Source: Anthopleura xanthogrammica
Lineage: Eukaryota; Cnidaria; Anthozoa; Actiniaria; Actiniidae
DNA length: 64,000 nt
Direction: 5' to 3'
Assembly: GCA_964019055.1 (NCBI GenBank)
Contig: OZ025224.1
Span: forward strand, 5,971,376 to 6,035,375
Shown here: positions 22,649 through 35,273 of the stretch, in pieces
How positions within the stretch are numbered: position 1 is the first letter of the stretch
Layout of the letters: every line of letters begins with the position of its first letter
Position numbers and translations under genes: made by a program
Notes under the pieces: generated by a model
Databases searched by the model: none
What the model was told of the DNA's origin: nothing
Seen by the model: only the letters and a program-made list of their open reading frames with translations

Positions 22649-22928
22649 TTAATATACGCGGCAAACGTAACGGAGCTCTCTTAATTAAACACTAGTTTCT
22701 GCTCTGCTTATTGCTAATTTGAAAATTACTTCAGGTATTTGTCAGCTAATTTTGATCAAATTATTGATCCCCGAGCATATTTATTGTCTCGTATTTAATA
22801 AAATAAGACTCTTTTAGTTTTATGCTCACTCAGTTGAAGGAGTTCTCTGCTTCTTATTTGAAAGTCAAAGTCTATGTTTTTAAAAAGGGAAAGTATACAT
22901 CCAACCGTGGTTATTTATTTCAGCCATC

Positions 22929-25900
22929 ATGGTATCAGGTTCTGTGCCTTTGAACTTGCTTAAGTACTTTTTTCTTGTTTTTCTTGTCATCGATGAGGCA
23001 AAAGTGCTAAATACTACCGGTAAGTAAAACGAGTTTCGACCCCACCTTTCATGATTCTTTTAAGTAATGCGTCTCATGTTCTTTTTGCTTGGGTTCCATA
23101 GATGATTTGATCTTTCGTTTTGCTCACAAAAATGTAAGCCTTAAAGTCTTACTAGAGATTGAAAACAAGACTCCAGAGTGGTCGATGGGCCAATGGCATG
23201 TAATGATGGGGTATAACTGCGAAGGAAGATGTAACGAGAGTAGTCAGCGATCGTTTGTCCATACATTCAAATGCTACTGTGATGAGATCTGCATGACTCT
23301 TGGTGACTGCTGCTACGACTACCTATCACGGTATACGTAAAATTAATTTCTTTCATTCTTTAATTTCTTTAACTTCTTTCATTCCATTCCTTTTCACCCC
23401 TTTTTCCGTTCATTTTAAGAGGGGATGTCAGCAAAAATCGAACATACGCCGGCAACAGCCAAAAGTTCGATTTTCCTCATATTTTGGTAATAGGAAGGCC
23501 TATATGCGAGATATATAGGATATTACATGGTCGCACGGATGATATCAGCACGAGAAGATAAAATTCGTATCTCCAAGCAGCCATGTAATTTTCTGTTTAT
23601 TATATGAAATCTTCAATGAAAAATGATGGAGAATTTGACTTTGGTCGAAATTTGACACCACCAGTTTTGATAAAAATCGTATCCCCACTGGCCACTGGTG
23701 GGAGTGAGGATATGAATCTTATCATTTTGATGTCACTCAATATCACACTCTATTTCATATAATAAACCGAGGTATCTTTCGTTTGTCGAAATATCGCTCC
23801 ATTTCCGAGAAAAACGAGAAAAACGAATTTTTCAACAATTGACCCTTGGAGAGAGCCAAAATATACTCCAACTTCGGGGGGCTCGCGTGCCTTTGCAAAA
23901 ATATCTACATGTTTTATTCTTAAAAACTGTCTTATATAATGTTTTAACTTTAAAAACCTAAAATTTCATTGTCTTCCAATAAATTTATAACGGTAAAAAA
24001 ACTTATTTACCAGGCTACTTTGACCCCTTTGTTAAAAGTAAAGAATTTTCAAAAAATGTTTTCACCGTGTACTTAATAAAAGAAAAGGCCGATATTAAGA
24101 ACATAAAGAGTCGAAATAATATTCTAACCGTGACTAAAAGCATTTTTGGGGGGTTTTATTCACGATGTGCGCGCGCACGAAAACCGCTCAATACCGCATA
24201 ACAACCTTCAAAATCTTATTGAGGAACCATACACGTTTTGAACTTCAATAGGGCAAAAACCCCGAATTTTGCACGGGACTCTATATTGTTCTTTGAATTT
24301 CCTAAAACAACAAGTAAAATTCATTAATTCTTTTGAGAAAGCGAAGCAGTGCTACAAAAATGAATAAACCTACTTTATTAATGGATGATAACAATTGACA
24401 GTAATTCAACTGATAAACTCGTGGTCCTAGCTCTTTTACCGTTTCTAGTTGATAGGGACGGGGCAGCCATTAAACGTGTTCATCCAAACCATCTGCAGAT
24501 GTAATAACAAATTTAAGGCAGAACCTTAATTATCCTCTCGCACAACAGACCGATTGACGCTCCCTACTAATTGAGTTAAGATGGTGGCGGCAACATCAGC
24601 CTCAATATATTGATGTTGTAGAATTTCTAGAAATTTATCATTCAAAGTCACTAAGTGATTTTATTTCTAGCCCAGTACTTGGAAAGTCTCCTACAGGGTC
24701 ACGAGCAATTTCATACAGAATAAAATGAAAATTCATTTTATATTTATGGGTCATGTCAAGTTTAATTTGCCAAGAATGGAATAATTCGTTCGTATGCGGC
24801 TTTGCCAGATAAGACAAGATCAGTCTTGTTAACTTATAAACAATATCATGCCGTCAACCTCATCTAATAATGGATAAATATTATAGTCATTGATAGATTG
24901 CAGAAGTCCTTGTTGCATATCGGACTTCTAGAGTTATGTTTAACATATATTTATGTTTAAATAATATAGTTTCGATATGATGCATTGCCTACAGCAATAG
25001 CGGGGCGACTAGTAACTAGTTTTATGCCAACATTATCCTTGTGTTTGTTTGCAGTTGTAGGCCAAGTACCAGGGAATATTGGCCGACAATTGCAAAGCAT
25101 CACTCTATTTATCGTTGTATTGACGATGTTGTTTTCATAAGCAAATGTCCAAACAACTATAACAACCAGACGATCAGTAGAAAATGCATGTCACAGGCCA
25201 GTCTGCCGGAAAGAATTCCCGTTTTTGACAACACAACAAAAGTGTCCTATCGAAATATGTTCTGTGCCAAGTGCCATAACGCAACGGCCACGACCTCGAG
25301 CTTCTGGAAACTTGAACTTGAGCAATGTCAGAAAGGTGAAAATCAGACAAACCATACTAATACCGAGGGCACAAAACCATCTAATGAAACCTACTGCCAT
25401 TTCGTTGTTTTTCCAAGTAAAACACAAAAGAAGTTTTCATCTAAGTGCATTTCATCTCGAGACCCATGTTTGCTGTGTAAACCAGTTGATCCATTTCGAT
25501 ACAACAAAGAATCAGAGTACTGGGCAAACAAGGTATGCGGTTTATATAAGATGCCCTTTCAAACAGGTTACGCTGTAAAAAATAACTGGGAAAATCCACA
25601 CTGCTCTCTGTGTAACGAGGAATATGCAAATATTTGCAAGAAGAACGCGTTGTTGAGTCTTGCTAATGGTTCTGCCTCCCTGAAAATCACTATCAAAGTT
25701 CCATCCAAATATTCAGACATGAGTTCTGCCGACATGAACATCCTTATTAAAAAATATCTAGGCAACTATGTTAAAACAAGTTCAAAGTATGCAATAGATC
25801 TATCTTCAATATTCCTCTTTAAGCCACCCATTTCAAAACGTGTAAATTCGAAGCCAATAAAGGGTATTATCCTGCTACAAAAAGACTCATCTACAAAAAG

Positions 25901-28900
25901 ACAGAACGTGCAAGGAAATGTAAACGACACAACCACTCTACAATCTCTCCGCCCTCTAAATTGCAGTAAAACTATGTTAATCAATATAACTTACGTTGTG
26001 TTTTACCAAAACCTCAGCATCTTCCTACCCCTTCTCGATCAAATTTACTCCAATGGAAGCTACAACAGAAGGCAGTCAGGTGTAGAGGTTTGTCGTCCAA
26101 AGAAAGTAAATGGTAAACCCGAAGTAGAAGAAATCAGCAGTATTACCGATCGTCAGATCCTGAACTTCGCCGGATTTGCATTGTCATTTCTTGCAGAAAT
26201 TGCTCTTTTGGTAATATATTTTATTCTCAAAGCACTACGAAACAGGCCAGGGAAAATATTGATGAGTTTGACAACGTGCTTAATCGTGTATCAGGTTTTG
26301 TATCTAATGGTGATGCTAAATCTTGCCAACGAGATCAGGTGGATGTGTGTATCTATAGCTGTCTTACTTCACTACTTTTTGCTAACCTGCTTTGCGTGGA
26401 TGAGTGTCATGGCTTTTGACGTTATGAAAACATTTGTGATGGAAAGTAAGTACTTCGATTTCAAGTCTTGATTGATTGAATGATTTTTTTTTTTTGCCTA
26501 CTTCATAACGATTGACTAGTGACTCAAGGTGTAACAACTCCTGTCCCTAACATTGCAAGATCTCTCGTTACAGAAACTAATTCTTTAACTTGACAAACAC
26601 AACCGGATAATGACCTTTCCCGTCTTTCTTTGTTTCTTTATCTTTTCAAGCAAATGATTTTCATTCGCTGAAATAAGGGAAACAGGACAGCTTATACTTA
26701 AATGTGAAGAGGATATTTTTAAAAAGAGTCTTAAAATTCGTTGCTGTTCATGTTGTTTTGTTGTCATTGTTTTTTGTGTTTTTTGTTTTTTTTTGTATTG
26801 TTTGTTAGTTTGTTTGTTTGTTTTACTTTCATTTTTTTTTTCTTCCGGGACTCCCTTTTTTCCCCATCTTATTCTTCCTTTCTTTTTGTCTCTTTATTTC
26901 CTTCTTTCCTTCTTTCTTTCTATCTTTCTTTCTTTCTTCGTATTTTCTCTCTTTCAAGATGAACAATACCTAATACTATTTTTGTGATGTTATGCATCAG
27001 CTCGTGCATCGTCAGGCAATTTTACATTCCTCAAATACTGCTGCTATGCATGTGGATTACCAATGGTTATTGTTCTCACCTGCTTCATTCTGGACATCAC
27101 TGATACCGTGATATTTGGATATGGTGAGTGATAATAATAATAATAATAATAATAACTTTAATATTTATAATGCGCATATTACATATGAATATGATCACAT
27201 GCGCACATATTACACTAAATTTACAATGATAAATAATAGATATATAAATATGATGTGGAGCAAACGCATCAAAACCATGGAATAAACACAAAACAGACAC
27301 AAACAAGTAGCAGCCATCTAGTGAAAATCAGTGATCAAGTAATATCGTTATCGTTAAAGGAGAACTTGGATGAAAACGCCCCATTTTTAAAACGTCCAAA
27401 TAATTGAAATATTTTAGGATAATATAACTCCATTAATACTATTATGCCGGATTACTGAACCAGATTGGCTAAGGATTTTAGCTTGGGAGCCACTTGCAAT
27501 TATGAAATTTTGGTTTAAAAGCTGAAAGTACAATAGGGTTAAGTAAATGACTTCATTTACTCGAGATTTAGATGCTAAAGTAATTGATCATTTTTATCCG
27601 CCACCTTTTGGTTGTGAAGAAAATATGTTAAATCCTTTCTAATCGTTTTGATTCTGACTGAATCTCCCTAAGAGATCTGTGAGTGAAAAGTAAATGGCCG
27701 GCGCACCATTGTTCTCCATATTTGAACAGATCTGTACGAGTTTTATAGATAAAAGGAAAGGAAAGGAAAATAAACGAGAGGAAAGGAATGGAAAGGACAA
27801 AGAATAAGAGGTAAAAGAAGGCTAAGAAACTTAATTAATCAAAACATTTTCGAACACTTTGCTAAACAAAAACCTGCCGCTATAAAGACTTATCTTTTTA
27901 AATCTGTACTGACATAATCGCACACCAAAACATATACATTTGATTTGATCCAGCAGTTTTAATACCCTTTTTGGTTTCTACAAAATAAATATGACTAAGT
28001 TAAATATATTGAATAAATATGAAAAAATCTAGAAAACGAATATAACGAGTAAAAGAACGAGAGTACTACTTACAAAACAAACTGGTACAAACTTGTCGAG
28101 GATTGACTAGAAAAACTTACTTTAAGTTAACTTATATTACTAATTTGAATAATCGATAAAACGGAAAAATTCTTACAGCGATAACCGTTGCATCGCGAAT
28201 GTTAACGAAAACAAAATTAATATACAATTAAGTGGTATAATTTTCATGTTCTAGGTACACGTGAAAGGGGATGCTTATGGAGTCCTAACATCATACCAGC
28301 TCTTTCAACGTTGCATGTGCCAGTTGGACTTCTTATTACGTTCGATTTGATTGCTATCACTTTGACTGTTAGAGCAATCCGGACCGCTAAAGAGGCAAGT
28401 ATTTCCTTTTTAGAGCATTTGGAATTGTACTCAACGCGACCCCTTCTGAAAACACTTTTAAAGATTTTCTAGGTTTCATGTGTAGATCAAAGGAGGGGGA
28501 AAAGGGGTTTACTGACTCCCTTACAGGGAGACACAAAAAATGAAGAAAGAAAGAAAGAAAGAAGGAAAGAAAAAACAACAAAGAAACAAAGAAAGAAAAA
28601 ACAACAAACAAACAAACAAACAAAGAAGAGGAAAGTTCCTTTTACAGAGTTTATGAAAAAAATTATTTCAATTTTTGTTAAAAGTACTAATTTCAAAGAC
28701 TCTTTCTTATACTTTTGGTAAATTGTTGTTCTTTCTCCATAGGCATCGCGCATGGCTCGGTCCACTGGAAAGCAGTCAATTACAACCCCTTTGCTTTGTG
28801 TCAAATTGATATTTGCAATGGGTGTGCCTTGGGTGCTTGGCTTGCTGATTCCTTTTTTCGACTCACGTGCTCTGAAGTACATTTATATAATAATGAACAG

Positions 28901-29410
28901 TCTTCAAGGTAAACATTGAATAATAGATAAATAGACAGACAGATAGTTTATTGTAAATAAAATTAATTAGCTTGGATCATATTGCGTATCAGACCGCAAA
29001 AACAACTTTGCTATTCACTGAAAATATTCACCAAACGCCGTACATTTTATCTAGACAAGACCTGAGTAAATGTTGCTGTTTTTATGCTTGATATCTCGGA
29101 AATTTCCACGTCCAGAACATCACTCTCAACGTCAATTGCAATTACTAACTTACAGAATACAATGCTCTTTTGTACACCAAGGCATCTATGTGAACACGAG
29201 ACTTGAAGTCTAATTGTTTTCGCATTTAAAAAAATGATAAGCTTCATAAAATAATCAATGATTCCTTTCTTTAAAATAGGCTTCTTTATTGGTGTTTTGT
29301 TTCTAACGAGCAAGAGGACAATCAAACTGATGAAGAAGAAAGCAAAACCCAAGAACACAGCAGGAACAGGAGACGTAAAACGGGAAGCAACGCAGACTAC
29401 AAATGTTTGA
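22929..29410 (+). CDS. Adhesion/secretin-family GPCR with somatomedin-B domain (7 exons, 756 aa)
   Basis: Exons: 22929-23019, 23102-23330, 25055-26445, 27001-27123, 28255-28394, 28743-28908, 29280-29410. Phases match throughout and the frame ends in TGA. Residues 1-25 form a signal peptide. Residues about 65-108 form a somatomedin-B knot with eight cysteines (CEGRC, CYCDEIC, DCC, and a final C supplied by exon 3, which supports that junction). A Cys-rich ectodomain with several N-x-S/T sites follows (to about 465). Then come seven hydrophobic segments: about 475-499, 508-529, 536-564, 580-604, 629-650, 675-697 and 705-725. A short basic tail follows. The arrangement fits class B2/Methuselah-like receptors at the plasma membrane. 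No GPS autoproteolysis motif is visible before TM1. Intron 5 uses a GC donor (GAG|GCAAGT). The ligand is unknown. Confidence 0.88.
23420..25020. other. Receptor intron 2 with dispersed repeats
   Basis: 23520-23765 is a self-complementary stretch (GGATATTACATGG..., ATATAATAAAC) of mobile-element type. 24420-24570 is a diverged relative of the SINE-like unit at 14081-14500. No exon is needed here because exons 2 and 3 join in phase. Confidence 0.5.
26730..26960. repeat. T/C-rich simple sequence in receptor intron 3
   Basis: TTTGT and TTTCTTCC-type low-complexity tract. Reading frames here are artefacts of composition. Confidence 0.75.
27128..27155. repeat. (ATA)n microsatellite in receptor intron 4
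   Basis: Nine or so ATA units immediately after the exon 4 donor. Confidence 0.9.
28545..28628. repeat. GAAA/AACA simple repeat in receptor intron 5
   Basis: (GAAA)n followed by (AACA)n units, purine-rich. Confidence 0.85.
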
Positions 29411-30735
29411 GTATTAAACTAAGATAACGCTGAATAGGGTTAAATTTTATTCTAAAACATTGTCCTGGACAGTTGGGAAATATTTAAAAAGAAGAATGTT
29501 AGCCGTAAAAAAGCCAAACTTTTAACCGTTAACCGTAAAAGTTACCACTCCATTGAGACCCTCTAATGAATATTGTGTTAATTCTTGATACACCACAACC
29601 TTGATGCTTGTTGGTTGAAAAAGAAATTTAAAACTTAATTGATTGACATATAACATAACTTGATTACAACATTTATTATAACCTGCGCCTCGGTTTTACA
29701 CAACAGCTCTCGACTTCTCCCAAACTTCCTGAGTGTTTATATCAGGCTATATAAACACGGCAAAACGTTTTCTATTTGTTTTATAAAATAAATAGAATAA
29801 TAAAGCAGGAAAACACGAAACTTATTTGAATATGAAACTCTAGATTCTCTCTACGTGAAAGCAGACAATCTCGACCAATCACGTCCGCAACGAAAAAAGC
29901 AGTTGGTTTATTCGATTTTCATAAAGTATAACCGCTAACATGAACAAGATAATCAATCAGCAAAGTACTTATGAACTGGATGGTAAAAAAGGAGGCGATG
30001 ATTTTTAGATCTTTGTTTTTTTACGGACACGCTGAAGACTCTAAGGACACTAAGAAGTGATATGAAGACACAGATTTAATAAATATTGAACAGAAGACAT
30101 CCGGCAACCAAGTATCTACTGGAAATTCTCCTTAGCTTTATCCAAGTAAGAACATTTTTTGATCTGTGCTTTCATGTGCTGTTTTTTTGTCTCTGAAAGA
30201 TTGTTGATAAGTTTTTGATATTTACTGTATACTTTGTGCCACTTTTAAGACTTCAATTTTTGTAATTTAATATTATTTATGCGTTAAGTAAAGTAAAAAG
30301 TCATAACTTAAGTCCTATTTTTATTTGCATTCCTGTCTGTAATCCACGCGGATGATGCACAAGCTGCAGTCTGAATTATTTTAATAGTACTTGCAAGGAT
30401 TTTTCTCCATTTTTCATCAATGCTTCAGAGATTTATAACTTTTAATGCATTATTTCATATATTACTACGGTTTTTTCATTTCAAAGTTAATGTTTAAGAA
30501 CAAGAAAATAAGTGAAACACAAACATTCTGACAAATTTCCAAACTCATCCAAACCTCTGACGTCAAAACTGTGTTTACATAGCCTCATACAAACATGGCT
30601 ATCAGCCAATGAGAGCGTGGCTGCGTACTATCCAATTTATTTTATAATATGCAATATTAACCATATCATTACCTGCTACATAGAATATATATGAATGTTT
30701 TAAAAGTCAAGTTTAGCTTAAACATTATTAATATA
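29411..30735. other. Region downstream of the receptor, no gene seen
   Basis: AT-rich. No further frame or RNA gene is supported. Confidence 0.45.
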
Positions 30736-30736
30736 C

Positions 30737-31928
30737 AGTCAATTGAAAAAACGTTGTCGCCAACCGGCTCCGCGACTACGCGGCTAGCCTGAACGAGAGT
30801 ATGGGTAAAAATCATTGAAGCGGTTGAATTCTTCACTGATTGCATATGTGCCGGGCTTACGGTACGAAAATTCGCTGGCGAAATAACATTTTAATGACTG
30901 AAAAGTTTGAAAATTAATAATAATAATAAACATCTTTATTGAGGATGCCAACATCACATATGTGGTTTACAGAAGGGTCCTCGAAAATAAAGTATATAAA
31001 CAAATAAGATAAAAACTAATAAACTTAATAAAATAATAACAATAATAGTGATCCAAGGCCCGGCCTAGATGTCGAATCCCACATGCGCCGAATGCAACGC
31101 AAACGAACTCAAACAGGGTTTAATTTTACTCATTTGCATCACACTCAACACATGCGAAACCCGACATCCAAACCGGACCCGAGAATGTCAAATACTAAAA
31201 AAAACGATCCTAGACTAAGAAGTATAAAAAATCTAAATATATAACATATATATAACCCCATAACCCCATAACCCCGAAACTTGATTAATAAAATACAAAC
31301 TATGCTTAAGAATTAAAATTTAGCTCTACTTAGGCCATGCTTAAAGGATGTTGATGAATAGACCTTTTTAGCTTCGTATGCAAATTGCCCATTTCAGACC
31401 ACATGACATTCCCTTGAGAAATGTTCTTTTGTTAAAATATTTACACACGAAAGAATCAGCTCCCAAAAGTGGCATCACATGGTCTGAAATGGGCACAACA
31501 AACAACGAAGCTAAAAAGGTCTATTGGCCTCTCTCAAAGAGAAATCTAAGTTATTCCAGTCGTCAGTTGCAAAATTCATGGTGGTCCAATGGCCCCACCT
31601 TCTAGTAGCATTAGACTTTCGTAAGTTATTTTTGTGCCTAGTATTATATCTATGGAAGTCGGCATTAAAAGTAAAATCCATCCTATGCGAAAACAAGTTA
31701 TTTAAAGACTTATAAAATTAGGAACATCTTTGACTGAATATTAGTCATATCGAATTTTTTCTTCCTTTCGCAAAACCGAAGACAAATATTTAAAAGGTTG
31801 CTGCTTATATTATCTTATTAGTAAGCAAAAACAACTACTTCAGGGCGAATAATTAAGCGCTTCAACTTTTTATACCCATACTCCGTTTCGGTCAAGTCGG
31901 TCAGCGACAACGTTTTTTCAAATGATTG
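30737..31928. mobile_element. About 1.2-kb element with about 85-bp TIRs
   Basis: TTGAAAAAACGTTGTCGC at the left pairs with GCGACAACGTTTTTTCAA at the right. The homology continues through GAGTATGGGTA towards the inside. No transposase frame is present, so it would be non-autonomous. A smaller foldback (31358-31524) is nested inside. Confidence 0.78.
31358..31524. mobile_element. Nested 167-bp foldback MITE
   Basis: The ends ATAGACCTTTTTAGCTTCGT and the inverted ACGAAGCTAAAAAGGTCTAT enclose a further complementary stretch (GCCCATTTCAGACCA / TGGTCTGAAATGGGC). Confidence 0.85.
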
Positions 31929-31929
31929 T

Positions 31930-33380
31930 ATGCCTATGCAAAAATGCATATAGACCTATTTAACTTAGAGTCTTTGATCGAATGCAAATATATAAAAAAA
32001 TTTAAAAGTGTAAAAAGGTCTAAGCATTATAGAAGGAATCAATTAAATAAGGCCCGGTTTAGACGTCGAATTTCTCATGTGCCGAATCTAATGAAAATTA
32101 AATCAAACAATAGGTTTTGCTCATTTCAGTAGTATAAAGCACGCAGGAAGTGACGTAATAAAGTAAGAAGTGCGAAAAGAAGCACGAACCGTATAGGTGA
32201 GCTGTGCTTCTCACACTTCTTGAGTGCTTTAATTTCGGCTCCTAAGTGCTCGAGCTCTATAAAGGAATGGAGCACAAAAAAAAGCTGTCTTAATTGTTTA
32301 TTATCTTTATTTAAATAAAAGGGGAAAAACTGAGTTGCAGTTTTCAATGTTGCTTTTGCAAAACTACAACTTGCTGCGCGCGCAGATGCCGTCGTTAGCA
32401 ACGAAATGGGGAAATTTGTACTGCTTATCCGATACAAGACGAAAAGTTATACGAGGAATCTATACTAGCTATTAAAACCGTTGTCAGTGCGCACTGCGTT
32501 TCGAAACTTGGAAGTTTACGTATTCTACCTCTGACATACAGGAATGAAGATCTAAACATTGCCGAGTTTCACATCGTGAGGGCCTGGGTACGAGTTCCTA
32601 AATTGTTGATAATAGCAACACATAACTCATATAGCCAGAAAGAGCACATCGAGCTATATCCGAAGTTTTGTGTTAGTCGGATCAATATTAATGAACTTAC
32701 ACCCATTCAAAAATACAAAGAAGTGGATAGTTTTCGGACAACATGTCTGGTCACCATGAACGCGCTCCATATGAGTTATTATCGTATAATAATCACTTCA
32801 GGTATTTTTTTCATCTACGTACACTGATATAAGCTTGTGCTTTTAGTTGATACCGCATGCATGTGTCTTCATCTTTAATTAAAGTTCTGTGACATAAGAT
32901 AAAACAGAATTCCTTTTGTCAAATGTTGAAATCCCCGCTTATTGAAGTTTCCCTCCCGTTTCCCCGTAGATTCATGCTGTTAAATGCGCTTTTTAGAATT
33001 TAAAGTCCCCGGGTCTCATCGCGTTTATTCCCCACCCTCTCCTGGGGGTCAGTGACAAGTACATAAAGATGGGGGTAAGAATGGGGGCTTAGGGTGAGGT
33101 GGTAGTTATTGAGAGTAGGGCAGGGTAGAGATTAGGGTGTGTGAGAGGGTAAGGGTGGCAGTGAGAGCAGGTGGGTGGGAACAGTAGTGATATTGAGGGT
33201 GAGTTTGAGTAAAGAGTGTTGGTTTGAGTGTGGTTAGGGAATTTAGTGATAGTGGGGATGAAGATGGTAAAAGTAGGATTGCGGTAGTTAGAATTGGGTT
33301 TTGGGAGGTAGTAATGTTAAGGGAAATGTGAGTGTAGGGGAGGTAGCCATGGTGAGAGTGGGGTGGTAGTAATGTATAGG
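31930..33380. other. Intergenic, unrecognised frames only
   Basis: AGGCCCGGTTTAGACGTCGA at 32050 is related to AGGCCCGGCCTAGATGTCGA at 31058, a dispersed repeat. A 103-codon minus frame (32126-32437) and an 83-codon plus frame (32576-32827) match nothing known. 33080-33380 is GT/GA-rich, GGGT-like simple sequence. Confidence 0.4.
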
Positions 33381-33384
33381 TGAA

Positions 33385-33467
33385 TGGAGGGGGAGGGGGA
33401 GGGGGAGGGGGGAGGGGGAAGGGGGAAGGGGGAAGGGGGGAGGGGGGAGGGGGGAGGGGGGAGGGAG
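33385..33467 (+). repeat. G-rich (GGGGGA)n tract, G-quadruplex candidate
   Basis: More than ten G-runs of 4-6 separated by single A or AA on the plus strand. Strong quadruplex potential; simple repeat. Confidence 0.85.
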
Positions 33468-33560
33468 ATACATAAATATGTCGGCTCACAGACTCAATAT
33501 GATAGCTTAGTATCTACAGATATCTTTCTAGCAGTGGGGACTTCTCATACACTGATATAC

Positions 33561-33811
33561 CTTCATGGTTTGATAAATAAAACCCGGCCTGGTCTTCAAG
33601 CTTTCGGGATGCTTGTTATCACTTGAAGAGCTTAACTCGCAATTTTCTTTTACGCCTGGCTTTATGTTATAGTTGGTAGAAACACAGTTTGGCTCAATAA
33701 AACAGAGAATCTTGCACTGATCCATGTTTTGCACACTTTCTCTTGCAATCACGTGACCATTAAGGCTTTTACCCGGGATCTTTGACTTGTAAATGACACT
33801 GCGACAATAAT
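33561..33811 (-). CDS. PAN/apple-domain exon, orphan
   Basis: A 251-nt exon (phase 1 acceptor CCATAAG, donor AAG|GTATAT) encodes about 83 residues with the PAN/apple pattern: LNGHVIARESVQNMDQCKIL, then CFIEPNCVSTNYN, then a C-E-L strand. PAN domains are extracellular disulphide-stabilised binding modules, very common in cnidarian secreted proteins. No signal-peptide exon upstream or partner domain downstream could be joined, so this is either one exon of a gene with long introns or a leftover fragment. Domain call good; gene status uncertain. Confidence 0.65.
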
Positions 33812-34209
33812 CTTATGGGGGAAAAATACACACATATTATATATATTGATTTTTTAAATTCGCTCACATGTATTTCATGCAGATAAAGCTATATATTTCA
33901 GAAAAGGTTGGTGAAAGTTTCGTTGCATGTTGCTAATTGCATACTGCATCTTCAAATGTATTAGTTACATGTAAATAATGTCAGCAAAGAAGAAAATATG
34001 CTTGGAGAATCTGCAGACCATGTTCAGGAAAATTCCATATTGATGTGACCTTTCGCTCAGTGAATTCCCTTCACCCATAGTGCATTTCGGGCTTGGAATG
34101 CAGCTTGCAGTATGCAATAAGCAACAAGTAACTAAACGTTCACCAACCTGTTTTGAAATAGCAGTTTACATTGAAAACAGTTCTTGAAAAGCCCTTGGGG
34201 GAGGTTGCT

Positions 34210-34324
34210 ATTAAAGTTTATTATTAATATTATTATTATTATTATTTCGTAGCTGACCCTCCTCTCAGCCAAAACGTTTTCTCGTGTCTACACCCCCCCC
34301 CCCCCCCCCCCAAAAAAAAAAACA
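34210..34324. repeat. (ATT)n and poly-C/poly-A tracts
   Basis: ATT microsatellite at 34222-34247, then a C run (34292-34310) directly followed by A10. Confidence 0.85.
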
Positions 34325-34334
34325 CCAGTCCGCC

Positions 34335-34771
34335 CCCTTCATGTACTTGATGTTGAAAACTCTTTGAGCATCAATCTCGACAATGCAACCACATGGCTCA
34401 CCCAAAATGGTATGAAACCGAACCCAGATAAGTACCAAGCTATGTAGCTTGGCAAGACAGAAAAAAAAATCCAATTTAAATCAGCCGATGTAGGCATTGA
34501 AACCACGGACAAGGCTAATCTATTGGGAGTTGTGTTCGACAACAAATTATTTTTTTTGTTCATATCTGAAGTATATGTGCCGCAAAGTAAGTGGTCAAAT
34601 AAACGCACTCAACAGATTAAAGAACATTTTATCAGTCAAGACTAAGGAATCGTTATATCGTTCTTTCATACTACCATACTTCTATTACTGCAATCAAGTT
34701 TGGCACCACTGTGGAAAAAGAAACACTACTAAAATAGAGAAAGTTAATGAGAGGGCACTACGGAAATTATA
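34335..34771 (+). pseudogene. Non-LTR retrotransposon reverse-transcriptase fragment
   Basis: Successive frames give LTQNGMKPNPDKYQAM, LGKTEKK, LLGVVFDNKL and then VSGQINALNRLKNILSVKTK with SLYRSFILPYFYYCNQVWHH. These are the C-terminal (thumb-side) motifs of jockey/CR1/L2-like reverse transcriptases. A stop codon and at least one frameshift (around 34550-34560) break it, and neither the catalytic FADD region nor the endonuclease is present. Dead fragment. Confidence 0.82.
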
Positions 34772-34934
34772 AAGCACATTTGATCGTTGACAAATTTAGA
34801 TTAATAGGAAATATTTCATTTAAGATGGGCTTTTATCTTTATAATTAGTCAATATTGACATATTTTTATATCTTATAGTCCATATAAATGTTCTTTTCGT
34901 CTTAGATTATATCACAATTATTTTTTTTTCCTAG

Positions 34935-35058
34935 CTTAGGGTCAGGGTTAGGGTGGGATTAGGGTTATAATTAGGTTAGGGGTATATCATTAATGGGGTA
35001 TATCATTAATGGGGTATATCATTAGGGAATGGGGTATATCATTAGGGAATGGGGCATA
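34935..35058. repeat. TTAGGG-like motif and short tandem units
   Basis: GGGTTAGGGTGGGATTAGGG at 34946 resembles the animal telomere unit but is degenerate. It is followed by about four copies of GGGGTATATCATTA(AT/GGGAAT). It abuts the ATTC satellite within about 220 bp. Confidence 0.6.
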
Positions 35059-35273
35059 TATTTGTTTATGTGTATTTTGTTACAATAGGCCTTTCCCGGG
35101 TTTGCTTGGATGGTCGGGGGGCGGGGGTCCCGAGTCGAGACTGAGCTTGATTCTATCAGGGCCAGCCTCGGCTTCGGGCCATTGTTTCTCGATCGTCCGG
35201 TGCGAATTCGACAAAGGTTTATTATTATTTTATTGTATATATTTTGGATATGAATTGTATATTTTTATTATAG

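Noticed and set aside
34935..34980. True telomere or interstitial telomere array
   Set aside because: Only two or three imperfect TTAGGG-like units; too short and degenerate.
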